Source of the DNA: Pedococcus dokdonensis
GTDB lineage: Bacteria > Actinomycetota > Actinomycetes > Actinomycetales > Dermatophilaceae
Reading direction: 5' to 3'
Length of the DNA stretch: 64,000 nucleotides
Assembly (NCBI RefSeq): GCF_900104525.1
Contig: NZ_LT629711.1
Location: 1,736,001 to 1,800,000 of the forward strand
Part shown: piece by piece, positions 1 to 9,101 of the stretch
Layout of the letters: every line of letters starts with the position of its first letter
Numbering within the stretch: the stretch's first letter is position 1
Position numbers and translations under genes: made by a program
The notes under the pieces: model-generated
What the model was told of the DNA's origin: nothing
Database searches by the model: none
The model's input: only the letters and a program-made list of their open reading frames with translations

Positions 1-3000
1 TCCAATTCTTGGCAAGCCAAGGCTCAAGATCGCGATCCGTCCAGTCGAGAAGGAAGGTGAACAGCTGAGCGCACTCCCCCGGATCAAGAGCCCGATCCTG
101 CTCCGCACTGACCAACAGCCCCCGGGTGACCGACATCGACGCTGACTGCGTGACAGGGTCGAATGCAGTGGCGACGCGGTCGTCCGCAAAGACGTCAGCC
201 AAATCAGGAGCAGGGAGTGCCGCAGCGGAACCACGAAGTAGGTGCACCTGGCGCTCTACACGGCGTCCCGTATGGCGCGCCACGGGCCATGGTGCGGGAT
301 TGCGCCAGCGCTCAAGTGTCCGCTCGAGGATCGGCACCATGAATGTCGCCGAACTCAGGTCAAGCCCAGGGCCTTCAGGAGGCAGCCCGAGGGCGGCCAA
401 CGACGGGGTGTCCGGCTTTCGGAGCTGTTCGAGGACAGCGCTGACCTGTTCCTCGTTCAGCGCACCGATGAGTCGCCAACCGACCCCAAGATCGCGCTCT
501 TCGCTCACTGAGTGGGTCAGCAATGTGAGGATGGAGGCGACAGGGTCTTGGGCGAGGATGTCGGCGGCGTCATCGGCCCAGCGTGATTCTTGGTCGTCAC
601 GCAGAGCGACAATGTGCGCGAGCGCGACGACGTCATCGCGCGGCCACGGGTCTCTAGGTCCCGCGCCGCGGTCCTCGGTGAGCTCGTCGTAGAGGATGGT
701 GTCGAACGGCTCACTGTCGCGCAGGATCTCCAGGAGCTTGCTTCGGTCAAACCGACGGGTTAGGCACATCATGGCGTGCTGCCGCGCCTTGCCGGAGGCT
801 GACTGAGCGATCTCGATGCTGCGGCCCTCGGGAGCCAGATCGACAGCGACGCCGATCAGAGTCTCGGTGGCCATATCGTCGCGGTCGTGGTGCAGCGCCT
901 GATCTGCCATGTCCTCGATGTAGGCGTTGAAGAGGTCCGCGTGCTCATCCAGGTTGTTGAAGAGCGTCTCGAGGCTCCAGCCGGCGGCGGCTGCGCGCCG
1001 GCGTACGACCGGGTCGGGGTCGCGCACTGCGCGAGCAAGCGCAGGAAGCAGTTCATCGAGGGGCAGGACGAGGAGGGCAACGTCGACAGCGTTGCCCCTC
1101 GTTGTGCGCTCGTCGTCGATGAGTGCAGCCCTGATCTTGTCACCGAAGCCGGGTGGAACGCCCGCATGCAACAGACGTGCGAGCGCATACGAATCGCCTG
1201 TTCCGTTGCCGATGGTCGCTCGTCGCTCGAACCAGACGCGGCGGGCGAGGTACGTGCCCCAGATCAGATCGACGGCGGCCGCGCGCTGCTCGGAGGTTGC
1301 GTCCGTCCTTGTACCACGAGCAGCCAGGGTCGAGTCGTACTTCGCGACCGTCTCGACCCAGGACGGATCGGTGGCCGCCGGAAGAAGCAGTTCGATGACG
1401 TTCACCCACGTGGACTGCACAGCTCGAACCGGGTTGCCGTCGGTGTCGGGCTCATCAAGCTCGACGAGAACGCGTTTGCGGAGAAGGGCAAGACCAGCCT
1501 CGCCCGCATCCAGCAGCGCTCGCGCGGCACGGGCCTCCTTCATGACGTTGGCCGGGAAGCGAACGACACCTTCGGCGTCACGCAGCAGCGCTCGAGAGAC
1601 GAGTTCACCGATGGTCTGCTCGTCTGGCTCGATTCCGTCCAGGTCGCGGTGCAGGTCGGACGCGACGAGTCCCGCGACGGTCACCGATGTGACGCCAGCG
1701 AGCTGCATCGCCAGTGCGAGGCGGTCGAGCCAGACTCGGACATCATCGGCGCTAGCTTCGATGCGCGTGTCAGAGCCGAGGCGCTCGTCGGCCATCGAGC
1801 AGATCAGCTCGAGAGCGGTCTTCGGCAGGGGTACGCCAGTGAAGACGCGGCCGACCGCCGCCGCGGCGTAGATCGGCACTTGAATCAGCTCACCGATGTC
1901 GCCGGTGTCGGGCAGCGCTGCCTGAAGCTGGTCGGGACTCACACCACGCGCGGTCGCGTACTCGTTGACCCAGGTCATGTCGGTCATGGGGGTCCAGCGA
2001 GCGAAGGTCTCCTGCTCGGTGAGCTCAGGCAGCGGTCGCGACCCCAGCACAAAGCGGTGCTGAGGATAGGCGGCCGCGACTTCGCTCAGAAGACGGATGA
2101 GATCCGGACGGCTCGGCGAGGGCACTTCGTCTAGCCCGTCGAGGGCGAAGACGTAGGCGCCGTCGCGCAGGCGTGCCTCGGTCAGTTTCGGAACCCCGCT
2201 ACGAGCGGCACGCGCTGAGTTCATTCCTGAGACGAAGCGCTTGCCCGCATCCGTCCAGGCAGTCCGAACGTTGAAGGTAGAGAGGACCTGCAGGAGGGCC
2301 GGTACGGGTGATCGCCTGACAATCTGGACGAGTTCCTGGCTCTTACCAGCACCTCCCTCAGCTTCTATGACGATGTTTGAGGTGGTCGCGTCGAGGTCGT
2401 CGGTGCGGATTGACCCGTACTGCCAGACCTTCGCCATGTACGCACCCCGGCCCCCGGAGCTACTGACCTGCTCGGCCTCGGCCATGGGCAGGGGAAGGTA
2501 GTGAGGATCGATTTCGTCGTCGGTGATGACCAACGCCTCGTCGACGGTTTCGGAGACCGCCGGGCCAGAGATCGCGGACGCCGCTCGCACGGCCGCCTGG
2601 TACTCCCGCTGGGGATCCTCGATCTGCACGACGCGCAGATGAGCCTTGCTTTCAAGGTCCTCCTTGAAGGCGACCGCGTTGACATCGCCAAGGTCAACCG
2701 CGGTGGTCAGAAGCAGGTGCGGCCTCTTCCTCGGCGCACGCGCAGCATCGATAGACCAGCGAAGGTCGCGGCGGATGTGCTCCTCGCGCTCAGCCAGGCT
2801 GTGGCCCAGGAACACGAAGGTGTGGGTGGAGGCAAGTGCGCGAAGCAGCAACTGGGATCGCTCGTTGCCGAGCATCGCGGCGTAGGAGGCATCGGTGAGC
2901 ACGATCGTCGAGGGATCGGTACAGATACCGTGCAGGTGCAGGACACGCAATGTGCCGTCGCGGGGGGCAAGAGCGGTGTCGAACTCGTCGAGGGTGAGCG

Positions 3001-3424
3001 ACTGGACAGGTCTGCGGGCGGCCCGCGCGGCGTTCTCAATGGCTAGGTCGTAGTTAGTGGTGATGATGAGACCCGAGCGGACCTTCGACAGGGCGAGCAG
3101 AGCAGGTGTCGTCCGCAACTCGGACTCTTCGTAGAGGCGTGCGGTCTCGCTCGAGACCCACTCCTCGCCGAGGGTGGCCGATATCAGGTCGATGACCGCG
3201 AACTCGTTTGTCGCACAGTCGCGTGGCACCACAGAACCATCGGCTTCAGCTCGTTCGATGAGGTGGTCGATGAGGGCCATGAAGCTGGGGGCCCCGGCCT
3301 CGACAGTAAGACCGGCGCCGACAACTGGGACGATATTCGCGTGGTCAGCGCGGAGCTGGGTGTAGAACGCGCGCTCATTGATCGGCTCTGGACTCTCGCG
3401 ATCCGCCACCGGATAGCGCGCCAT
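1..3424 (-). CDS. SIR2-like / NACHT (STAND) NTPase, Avs-like defence protein (3' end outside window)
   Basis: Reading down from ATG 3424 on the minus strand the frame stays open for 1,141 codons to the window edge, so the gene is partial. Residues 34-47 (VVGAGLTVEAGAPS) are the NAD-binding loop of SIR2-like proteins; TTNYD (122-126), the His in LHLHG (about 165) and LGHSL (206-210) complete a SIR2 domain with its Asn and His retained. A P-loop EGGAGKS (Lys about 361) and Walker B ALDGLDEV (Asp 432) follow, as in NACHT/STAND ATPases. After that come long helical repeats, including a HEAT-like stretch VRDPDPVVRRRAAAAG. In Avs5 and related SIR2-STAND systems the C-terminal repeats sense phage proteins and the SIR2 domain destroys NAD+, killing the infected cell. 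A weak GGGAGA precedes the ATG; GTG 3430 is an alternative start. DUF4238 lies 124 bases upstream on the same strand. The function is inferred from domain architecture. Confidence 0.85.
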   Translation of the reverse strand, partial: MARYPVADRESPEPINERAFYTQLRADHANIVPVVGAGLTVEAGAPSFMALIDHLIERAEADGSVVPRDCATNEFAVIDLISATLGEEWVSSETARLYEESELRTTPALLALSKVRSGLIITTNYDLAIENAARAARRPVQSLTLDEFDTALAPRDGTLRVLHLHGICTDPSTIVLTDASYAAMLGNERSQLLLRALASTHTFVFLGHSLAEREEHIRRDLRWSIDAARAPRKRPHLLLTTAVDLGDVNAVAFKEDLESKAHLRVVQIEDPQREYQAAVRAASAISGPAVSETVDEALVITDDEIDPHYLPLPMAEAEQVSSSGGRGAYMAKVWQYGSIRTDDLDATTSNIVIEAEGGAGKSQELVQIVRRSPVPALLQVLSTFNVRTAWTDAGKRFVSGMNSARAARSGVPKLTEARLRDGAYVFALDGLDEVPSPSRPDLIRLLSEVAAAYPQHRFVLGSRPLPELTEQETFARWTPMTDMTWVNEYATARGVSPDQLQAALPDTGDIGELIQVPIYAAAAVGRVFTGVPLPKTALELICSMADERLGSDTRIEASADDVRVWLDRLALAMQLAGVTSVTVAGLVASDLHRDLDGIEPDEQTIGELVSRALLRDAEGVVRFPANVMKEARAARALLDAGEAGLALLRKRVLVELDEPDTDGNPVRAVQSTWVNVIELLLPAATDPSWVETVAKYDSTLAARGTRTDATSEQRAAAVDLIWGTYLARRVWFERRATIGNGTGDSYALARLLHAGVPPGFGDKIRAALIDDERTTRGNAVDVALLVLPLDELLPALARAVRDPDPVVRRRAAAAGWSLETLFNNLDEHADLFNAYIEDMADQALHHDRDDMATETLIGVAVDLAPEGRSIEIAQSASGKARQHAMMCLTRRFDRSKLLEILRDSEPFDTILYDELTEDRGAGPRDPWPRDDVVALAHIVALRDDQESRWADDAADILAQDPVASILTLLTHSVSEERDLGVGWRLIGALNEEQVSAVLEQLRKPDTPSLAALGLPPEGPGLDLSSATFMVPILERTLERWRNPAPWPVARHTGRRVERQVHLLRGSAAALPAPDLADVFADDRVATAFDPVTQSASMSVTRGLLVSAEQDRALDPGECAQLFTFLLDWTDRDLEPWLAKNW

Positions 3425-3548
3425 GATCACATTCTCCCGCATAGGGGGATGAAATCGGGTCGGGAAGGACGTGCAGACCGCCTAGAGACCCGCGCCTTCC
3501 ACCCGCGGTGGGCAGCATCGGAGCGGGCAGACCTGCCTCCTGACGACA

Positions 3549-4613
3549 TCACTTCTGCATGTTCTTGTAGTCGTTCATGGCGCGCTCGAGTGTCGCCATC
3601 ATTCCCTCTGCTGTGTCGATCGCCTCAACGTCTGTTAGGCCGTCGCGCGCCGAAGGAGGCGCCTCGGACGGGTGATCCCATGTGTGTCTCTCTAACCAAC
3701 GTCGCTCAATCCCATACTCAGGAGAAAGCGCGTCGTACTGGATAAGGGATCGAGTCCCTCCGGTGCCTTGACGTGACCTGCGCATCTTCAGCGCATCGGC
3801 AACCCGACTCCTGTCCCGAGGGTCGTGGTCGGGATGCCAGAGCAGATGCCGGTGAGCGGACTCGATAATCAGGGCGTTCAATGCAATTGCCAGTCCACCA
3901 GGAAGATTGATGAAGTGGTCTCGCATGAGTCGTGCTCGTTCGCGGTGGAGAGCGCCTGGCAAGAACAAGAATCGATGTGAATCCAGGGGGACATAGATAT
4001 CCCAATAGGTTGACGCCCTGGCAGGGTCATCATTGTCGTCCGCGTTGACGATGTGCACCGGTGAGTCCGAGGTGAAGAGACAGAGATTCGTGAAGCCGAA
4101 ACCCCATGGGCGCATGTAGATCAACCACGCCAGGGGCGCCAAGGCTTCCACGATGTAGGCGAGATGGAGGTCGGCACGCCCGAGACTCCGCCCGGGCTTG
4201 AGGCCCTCTCCCTCCAGCCGCCAGACCCGCTCTCGCTGCGGATTGGTGCGCAGCGTCTGTGCGGCCAACCACCAAGCAATCGACGACCGGGTCCCGGTGT
4301 CGGGGGGCCATTGGTTGGGAAAGGCGTTATCCCTTGGAGAAGTGCCCGTGTCGAGAATGCGCCGGAAGGCCGGAGTCGCATCGGACTCGATGCGCGTCAG
4401 AAGCTCTTCGACGTCGTGGTGTGGAACACCGTCTGGATCTACTCCCCAATAGAATCCCTTCTCCGACCCGACGTTTCGCGTGCTGGTGACAAAGGATTCT
4501 TCCGCCGCCTTCTCGACGAGGGCCGCCGCGATGCGGTCCTCACGGCCACCCAGCTTGGCGAACCGCTTCAGATACATGCGAGGGACGATGTGATCGTTCG
4601 TTGCGCTTGGCAC
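3549..4613 (-). CDS. DUF4238 domain protein
   Basis: The N-terminus carries the family signature NDHIVPRMYLKRFA, followed by a 354-residue soluble protein. DUF4238 proteins have no firmly established biochemistry, but they are frequent on mobile elements and in defence-rich islands. The start was placed at GTG 4613 because a GAGGA ribosome binding site sits six bases upstream; GTG 4619 also reads in frame but leaves almost no spacing. The gene is upstream of the SIR2-NACHT gene on the same strand, 124 bases away, so the two may be co-transcribed. A role as an accessory to that defence gene is inference only. It is divergent from the small-protein trio beginning at 4791. Confidence 0.75.
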   Translation of the reverse strand: MPSATNDHIVPRMYLKRFAKLGGREDRIAAALVEKAAEESFVTSTRNVGSEKGFYWGVDPDGVPHHDVEELLTRIESDATPAFRRILDTGTSPRDNAFPNQWPPDTGTRSSIAWWLAAQTLRTNPQRERVWRLEGEGLKPGRSLGRADLHLAYIVEALAPLAWLIYMRPWGFGFTNLCLFTSDSPVHIVNADDNDDPARASTYWDIYVPLDSHRFLFLPGALHRERARLMRDHFINLPGGLAIALNALIIESAHRHLLWHPDHDPRDRSRVADALKMRRSRQGTGGTRSLIQYDALSPEYGIERRWLERHTWDHPSEAPPSARDGLTDVEAIDTAEGMMATLERAMNDYKNMQK

Positions 4614-4790
4614 AATCACTCCTCAATCCTGAACGCATGGGTTGCCGTTGCCTGGATGGACATCGTCGCCATTCGGCAGTGGCTGGCCTGCCGCCTTCGA
4701 CCCCGAGGCCATGATCATAGGGATCGCCGGGGCCCGAGGAACACGACCATCCTCCGCCCCAAAGTCATCGCCGTAAGGCACACTCAATCC

Positions 4791-4925
4791 ATGGCAGACG
4801 AACAACCGCCCCCGCCGCCACCCACACCGCCTCAGGAACCGGCGCCGCGTGACTGGGTCAGCACAGAGTACGTCCGCGAGTCTCCGCGTCCTCCGCGGCA
4901 TGAACCCAGGCCCGAGACGAAGTAG
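4791..4925 (+). CDS. 44-aa Pro-rich small protein, first of a tandem pair
   Basis: ATG 4791 opens a 44-residue ORF, beginning MADEQPPPPPPTPP, rich in Pro and charged residues and probably disordered. Its second half contains DWVSTEYVRES, which closely resembles EWISTERVKGS in the next ORF (4933-5076). Two adjacent ORFs sharing a motif, both starting M/V-ADE, argue that both are translated and arose by duplication. They lead into a membrane-protein gene at 5066. No known family is recognised. A role as antitoxin, adaptor or sensor for the membrane protein would fit the context but is speculation. Confidence 0.6.
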   Translation: MADEQPPPPPPTPPQEPAPRDWVSTEYVRESPRPPRHEPRPETK

Positions 4926-4932
4926 GTCGCCC

Positions 4933-5076
4933 GTGGCTGACGAAGAGCAGACGCCCAAGCCTGAGCAGCAGCCTGAGGCACCCGCAGGGCGGGAATGGAT
5001 CTCGACAGAGCGCGTAAAGGGAAGCCAGCCTCCCCCTACGACCGGCCGACGGCGCACTGATAACGATGGACAGTGA
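4933..5076 (+). CDS. 47-aa small protein, second of a tandem pair
   Basis: GTG 4933 opens a 47-residue ORF (VADEEQTPKPEQQPEAPAG...) seven bases after the previous stop. The conserved block EWISTERVKGSQPPP parallels DWVSTEYVRESPRPP of the neighbour, while the acidic, Pro/Gln-rich N-terminus has diverged. Its end overlaps the start of the membrane-protein gene at 5066 by 11 bases, which suggests translational coupling and one transcript for all three genes. No homologous family is recognised. Confidence 0.6.
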   Translation: MADEEQTPKPEQQPEAPAGREWISTERVKGSQPPPTTGRRRTDNDGQ

Positions 5077-5566
5077 GCAAGGCTTCGTCTACTCCGGATT
5101 CATCGCCGATCAACTCGGGTGGGAACGTGCCCGTCAAGCGTCCCTGGACGAGCGCGGTGGCAAGTTGCAGCAGGCCGCCAGCCTCACGGCCGGCCTCATC
5201 GTGGCGGCGTTAGGTGCCCTCACGGGCGCCACGGCCGAGCTCAATGCCTGGTCCCTTGGGCTTTTCGTAGGCACGATCATCATCCTGGCGCTCGCGTTTC
5301 TGTTTGGCGTACTAACGACGCGGTTGGTTGACTATGAGGTAGCAGACACGCAGACGTTGCGTCATATGACCGACGATCATTGGAAAGACAACGTGGTGGA
5401 CAGTCGCAGCGTGGTCGCATGGCTGAATGCGACGACTATCGCGAGCCTGAGACAGGGGAACAACTTCAAAGCCAGCCGTCTCCATCGCGGCATCGTCTGC
5501 CAAGGCATTGGTGTGGCTCTGGGCGCGGCCACCTTTGCGGCGGCCGCCGTGCCGAAACTGACCTAG
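5066..5566 (+). CDS. small membrane protein coupled to the tandem small ORFs
   Basis: A 166-residue protein. A polar N-terminus of about 35 residues is followed by a hydrophobic pair near residues 37-60 and 63-88 with a short turn, a soluble stretch, then RQGNNFKASRLHRG and a last hydrophobic helix (about 143-162). A helical hairpin plus a C-terminal helix is the layout of several two-to-three-helix membrane effectors and SLATT-like proteins found in defence loci, but I cannot assign the family. ATG 5066 lies inside the end of the upstream small ORF, so translation is probably coupled. Taken with the neighbouring SIR2-NACHT and DUF4238 genes, a membrane-acting effector is a reasonable hypothesis, unproven from sequence. 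Confidence 0.65.
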   Translation: MDSEQGFVYSGFIADQLGWERARQASLDERGGKLQQAASLTAGLIVAALGALTGATAELNAWSLGLFVGTIIILALAFLFGVLTTRLVDYEVADTQTLRHMTDDHWKDNVVDSRSVVAWLNATTIASLRQGNNFKASRLHRGIVCQGIGVALGAATFAAAAVPKLT

Positions 5567-5681
5567 CTCACGTAGCTACGGGAGAATGCGTGGTTCCGCC
5601 ACGAGCGGATCTGGTCGTCAACCCCTAGGGCCAAGGACACCAGGTACCGCCCATACCCACGCGCGCCACCTCATGGCTGGT

Positions 5682-6218
5682 TTACGCGAGCAAGTCCTCG
5701 CGGAGAGACGGCATGAGAGTGAAGATGTTGCCCGACTCCCCTGCCCCCAACTCCACTCTCGTGCCGTCGCGGTACGTCAGTTCGACCGATGTCCGGTAGC
5801 GCCAAGAACCGTTGCTTTCGCCGCCCCAAGCATCAGGACCGTTGTCGTAACCATTGGAGGTCGGGACTTCGATCCGATCAAGATCGGAACGGCGAATCAA
5901 GCGCACAGTCACGGCGCCGTCATCGTCCCGTGATCCTGGCCAACGGCGCTCCCGCACGTTTGCAAGGTTCGCCACGACGAGTACTCGCTGGCCGAAGACT
6001 GCGAGCGTGCCGATTAGGCCGTCGCCCTCTTCGTTCTTGGCGTAGCGGACCGTCGACTCGACCCAAACGATCTGCGCGTCATCCCCAATCAACGCGGCAA
6101 TCCGCTCGAGCAGGTGCTTTGGCACGCCCAGTCGGGTGCCGCGAGGGCCCCGGACCATGCTGTTCATCCCACGGAGCCATTCCTCGTGCGGTCCGTCCTC
6201 CTCGTCTCCCTGTGTCAT
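5682..6218 (-). CDS. hypothetical protein, mixed beta-rich, mobile-element gene
   Basis: ATG 6218 was chosen because the upstream extension is low-complexity Arg/Ser sequence typical of an out-of-frame read, and because a purine-rich AAGGGGAAAA stretch precedes it. The 178-residue product has alternating hydrophobic strands (IVWVESTVRYA, GTLAVFGQRVLVVANL, AVTVRLIRRSDLDRIEV, RTSVELTYRDGTRVELG), which resembles bacterial PH-like domains. No family assignment is secure. It is divergent from the coupling ATPase gene at 6420, with 201 bases between the start codons. Confidence 0.6.
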   Translation of the reverse strand: MTQGDEEDGPHEEWLRGMNSMVRGPRGTRLGVPKHLLERIAALIGDDAQIVWVESTVRYAKNEEGDGLIGTLAVFGQRVLVVANLANVRERRWPGSRDDDGAVTVRLIRRSDLDRIEVPTSNGYDNGPDAWGGESNGSWRYRTSVELTYRDGTRVELGAGESGNIFTLMPSLREDLLA

Positions 6219-6419
6219 CCCATTTTCCCCTTTCTTCCTCTCCCGCGCCTTGAGGAGACTCCCGACCACAGGTTTCCAGCAGGCACTGACAGTGGTTGTG
6301 TTCCGCGCCCGACCGCGCCTTGCCGCCGCGAAATCGCATTCCCTCGACCCCCGTTGCGTCGTCCCACTTTGCCCCCATAGGGCCGTTGACCAGTCATCGG
6401 ATCTTCCGGAGGAGCGAAG

Positions 6420-8168
6420 GTGTCGCAAGGTCGAGGTGTTGTATCTGACAACGCGGTGGCTGCCGCGGTGTTGTTCGGTGGGTTGCTGTGGGGCACTCTC
6501 TGGGCTGGCGCCGCATCGAGCACGGCCCTGTCCGGACACGGCTGGCTAAAGCCACGGGTGGCGCCACCCTTCCTTGCGCTCACCCAGCCGTCAGACCCGG
6601 CTCATGGGTGGGACTCGCCCGTCGGTCCGAGTTGGCTGTATTGGGCAATGACGGCACTGGAACTTGCCATGACCGTGGCTGGCGCCCTCCTGCTCCGACA
6701 CCACACGAAGGCAGGTCCAGAGGCGGTGGGATCGGGGATGCAGGGGACCGCCAGGCCGGGCGAGATTGCCCGATCGGCCGGTGCCCGGCGACTGAGCAGA
6801 AGGGCGGAGGTCTTGCGCCCTGGACTCGTCAGCCCATCGGTCAACGATCTGGGCCACGAACTCGGCCGCGCAGGTAGTCGGATCTGTTACGCCTCGATCG
6901 AGGACTCGGTAGTCCTGCTCGGTCCACCCCGCTCGGGCAAGGGACTTCACCTGGTCATCCCGATGATCCTGGACTCGCCGGGCGCGGTGATCACCACGAG
7001 CACCCGGCCCGACAACCTCACCGCCACGCTTCGAGCTCGTCACCGCAAGGGTCCGGTGGCGCTATTCGACCCGCAAGGGCTCGCTCGCGGCATACCGTCG
7101 GCCACCCGCTGGTCACCCATCCGTGGGTGCGAGGACCCGCACATCGCCATGGTCCGGGCCAAGGCGCTGACCTCCGGCACCGCCGCAGGCACCACCGACT
7201 CGAACTTCTGGCAGGCATCTGCTGAGCAGGCGGTCCGGTGTTTGCTGCATGCCGCCGCGCTGGCTGGGTGTTCTCCGACTGACCTGTACCGCTGGTCCCT
7301 TTCGGCCGTTCACGCCCGCGAAGCAGCCATGACCCTAGCCACTCACCCGCACGCAGCCACGGGATGGCACGAAGCGCTCGAGTCGATCACGAATTCCGAT
7401 CCACGCCAACGCGATTCCGTCTGGTCGATGGTCACCATCGCCTTCTCGGCGATGGCCGACCCTCGGGTACTCGATGCCCTCTCCCCCGCACCCCACGAAC
7501 ACTTCGACCCCGAACGGTTCCTCCGCCAGCAGGGCACCGTTTACCTGCTCGGCACCTCCACCGGCACGACCGCCACCGCGGGCATCGTCGGCGCATTCGT
7601 CGAAGACGTCGCCGAAGCCGCCCGCCGACTCGCCGCCCGCTCCCCCGGCTCCCGGCTCGACCCGCCGCTTGCGCTGATCCTCGACGAGGCCGCCAACTAC
7701 CCGCTGCCCTCGCTGCCATCCTTGATGTCCGAAGGCGGCGGCACCAGCATCTCCACCATCATCGCCCTTCAGTCCCTGTCCCAGGCCCGCGCCGTGTGGG
7801 GCGAACATGCCGCCAACGCGATCTGGGACGCCGCCATCGTCAAGGTCGTCCTCGGCGGCGGCTCCAACGCCCGCGACCTGGAGGACCTGTCCACGCTCAT
7901 CGGCCAACGCCCCGAAAGCCAGACCTCCACCAGCACCGGACCGGACGGCCGGCGCAGCACGTCCACCAGCTCCCACCAAGTGCCGATTCTCGAGCCCGGC
8001 CGGCTACGTACCCTGCAGTTCGGGACCGCGGTCCTGCTGTTGCGCTCTGCCCGCCCGGTCGTCCTGACCCTTCGTCCGTGGATCAAACGCAAGGACGCCA
8101 AAACCCTGCAGGCTCACCGCTTGGAGCTCGAGGAGGCGATGCATCGTGCGCACGCCACGGCGCCGTGA
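6420..8168 (+). CDS. type IV coupling protein, TraG/VirD4 (TraM-recognition) family
   Basis: A 582-residue membrane-anchored ATPase that would bring the relaxosome DNA to the transfer channel. Two N-terminal hydrophobic segments (about 10-35 and 77-95) precede a Walker A motif GPPRSGKG (about 168-175) and a Walker B LALILDEAANYP (about 420), followed by the TraM-recognition region (SMVTIAF.., GGGSNARDLEDLS). GTG 6420 is preceded by GGAGGAGC at good spacing. It overlaps the downstream HNH gene by 23 bases, so the two are probably co-translated. No relaxase or VirB4 homologue is in the window; these would have to lie to the left. Confidence in the family is high, while the transfer mode is unknown. 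Confidence 0.9.
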   Translation: MSQGRGVVSDNAVAAAVLFGGLLWGTLWAGAASSTALSGHGWLKPRVAPPFLALTQPSDPAHGWDSPVGPSWLYWAMTALELAMTVAGALLLRHHTKAGPEAVGSGMQGTARPGEIARSAGARRLSRRAEVLRPGLVSPSVNDLGHELGRAGSRICYASIEDSVVLLGPPRSGKGLHLVIPMILDSPGAVITTSTRPDNLTATLRARHRKGPVALFDPQGLARGIPSATRWSPIRGCEDPHIAMVRAKALTSGTAAGTTDSNFWQASAEQAVRCLLHAAALAGCSPTDLYRWSLSAVHAREAAMTLATHPHAATGWHEALESITNSDPRQRDSVWSMVTIAFSAMADPRVLDALSPAPHEHFDPERFLRQQGTVYLLGTSTGTTATAGIVGAFVEDVAEAARRLAARSPGSRLDPPLALILDEAANYPLPSLPSLMSEGGGTSISTIIALQSLSQARAVWGEHAANAIWDAAIVKVVLGGGSNARDLEDLSTLIGQRPESQTSTSTGPDGRRSTSTSSHQVPILEPGRLRTLQFGTAVLLLRSARPVVLTLRPWIKRKDAKTLQAHRLELEEAMHRAHATAP

Positions 8169-8550
8169 CCGGCGCAACCTCATCCGTCGGCGGGCGGTCT
8201 ACGACGCCTACCTCGCCTCCCACGCCTGGCGAGACCGCCGCAAGGCTTGGTATGCCGCGTGGCTCACCCAGCGCGGCATCTCACCAGCCTGCCTGGTGTG
8301 CGACCGCGAATGGAGCCTGCGGAACGGACACCTGCACCACCTGACCTACTTGCGCATCGGCGACGAAGACGACCGCGACCTCGTGCCGCTGTGCGCCAGG
8401 CACCACCGTCGGCTGCACGAGGTCATGGAAAGGTCTACCCACTGGCGAACGCTTGGACGAGAGCAAGCAAGCCTCCGGATCATCACCCTACTTCGACGCA
8501 CGCACCTCAACTCCAACCGGAGTGGTACCTCGGCGGTGACCAACTCGTGA
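8146..8550 (+). CDS. HNH endonuclease
   Basis: A 134-residue protein with a very basic N-terminus (MRTPRRRDRRNLIRRR) and an HNH fold: a CLVC zinc knuckle, the HLHHLTYL catalytic His pair, and LCARHHRRLH closing the beta-beta-alpha-metal motif. Small HNH proteins like this accompany transfer and phage packaging genes in actinobacterial elements. GTG 8146 lies within the end of the coupling-protein gene, and its stop overlaps the next start by four bases (GTGA), making a three-gene coupled unit 6420-8942. Confidence 0.8.
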   Translation: MRTPRRRDRRNLIRRRAVYDAYLASHAWRDRRKAWYAAWLTQRGISPACLVCDREWSLRNGHLHHLTYLRIGDEDDRDLVPLCARHHRRLHEVMERSTHWRTLGREQASLRIITLLRRTHLNSNRSGTSAVTNS

Positions 8551-8942
8551 CAGCTCAGGAACCCATGGCCTTTGACGCGGTTCCGCTCGGTGACGCGTTC
8601 GGGCAACTCGATGGGCCAGTGCACCTGCCGTCGCTGACGGCACGCGAGCGGGAACGCGTCATGGCGCAGCTGCGTGAGTGGGTCACCGTCCTGGTCCGGC
8701 GCTTCGCGATCGAGCCCCGTGTGATCCCGCCATGCTGGGAGCAGCACAACGGCATGGTCGAGGCGCTCTTCGCACTGAAGGACCACGAACGCGCCTGCTA
8801 TGCGGAGACCGCATCACCAACCGCAGCCGTCGAATGGTTCCACGCCTTCCGCGAGATCGAGGCCAGACTTATGAGCCTCGGAGGCTTGACCCAGTGCACC
8901 GTGCACGAGCACCGGCCAAGCCACACGCAGGCGTGGGCCTGA
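8547..8942 (+). CDS. DUF4913-like mobile-element protein
   Basis: A 131-residue soluble protein starting at GTG 8547, which overlaps the HNH stop codon. The core LREWVTVLVRRFAIEP, IPPCWEQHNGMVEAL and the Trp-His segment (AAVEWFHAFREIEARL) resemble DUF4913, a family found beside transfer and replication genes in actinobacterial integrative elements, though I assign this only from memory of the W-PPCW-H pattern. Its biochemical role is unknown. The coupled position after the coupling ATPase and HNH nuclease suggests a part in DNA transfer or element maintenance. Confidence 0.6.
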   Translation: MTAQEPMAFDAVPLGDAFGQLDGPVHLPSLTARERERVMAQLREWVTVLVRRFAIEPRVIPPCWEQHNGMVEALFALKDHERACYAETASPTAAVEWFHAFREIEARLMSLGGLTQCTVHEHRPSHTQAWA

Positions 8943-9101
8943 ATCTGCGGTTCAAGTGTCACCTCGGCGATCATGCATCGCTACACGCAAATCAACTTGG
9001 CGTACGGATGCTGCGTTACGACGAAGTCGGGGAGTTTCGCGTCCGGCGACGGCGGCCGTATGCCGCACCATGCACGGTACGTGAGCCTGGGCGCTCAAGG
9101 T

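Noticed and set aside
887..2134. 415-residue plus-strand frame opposite the SIR2-NACHT gene
   Set aside because: It is antisense to a better-supported frame with catalytic motifs, and its sequence has the repetitive Arg/Gly/Val character of a shadow.
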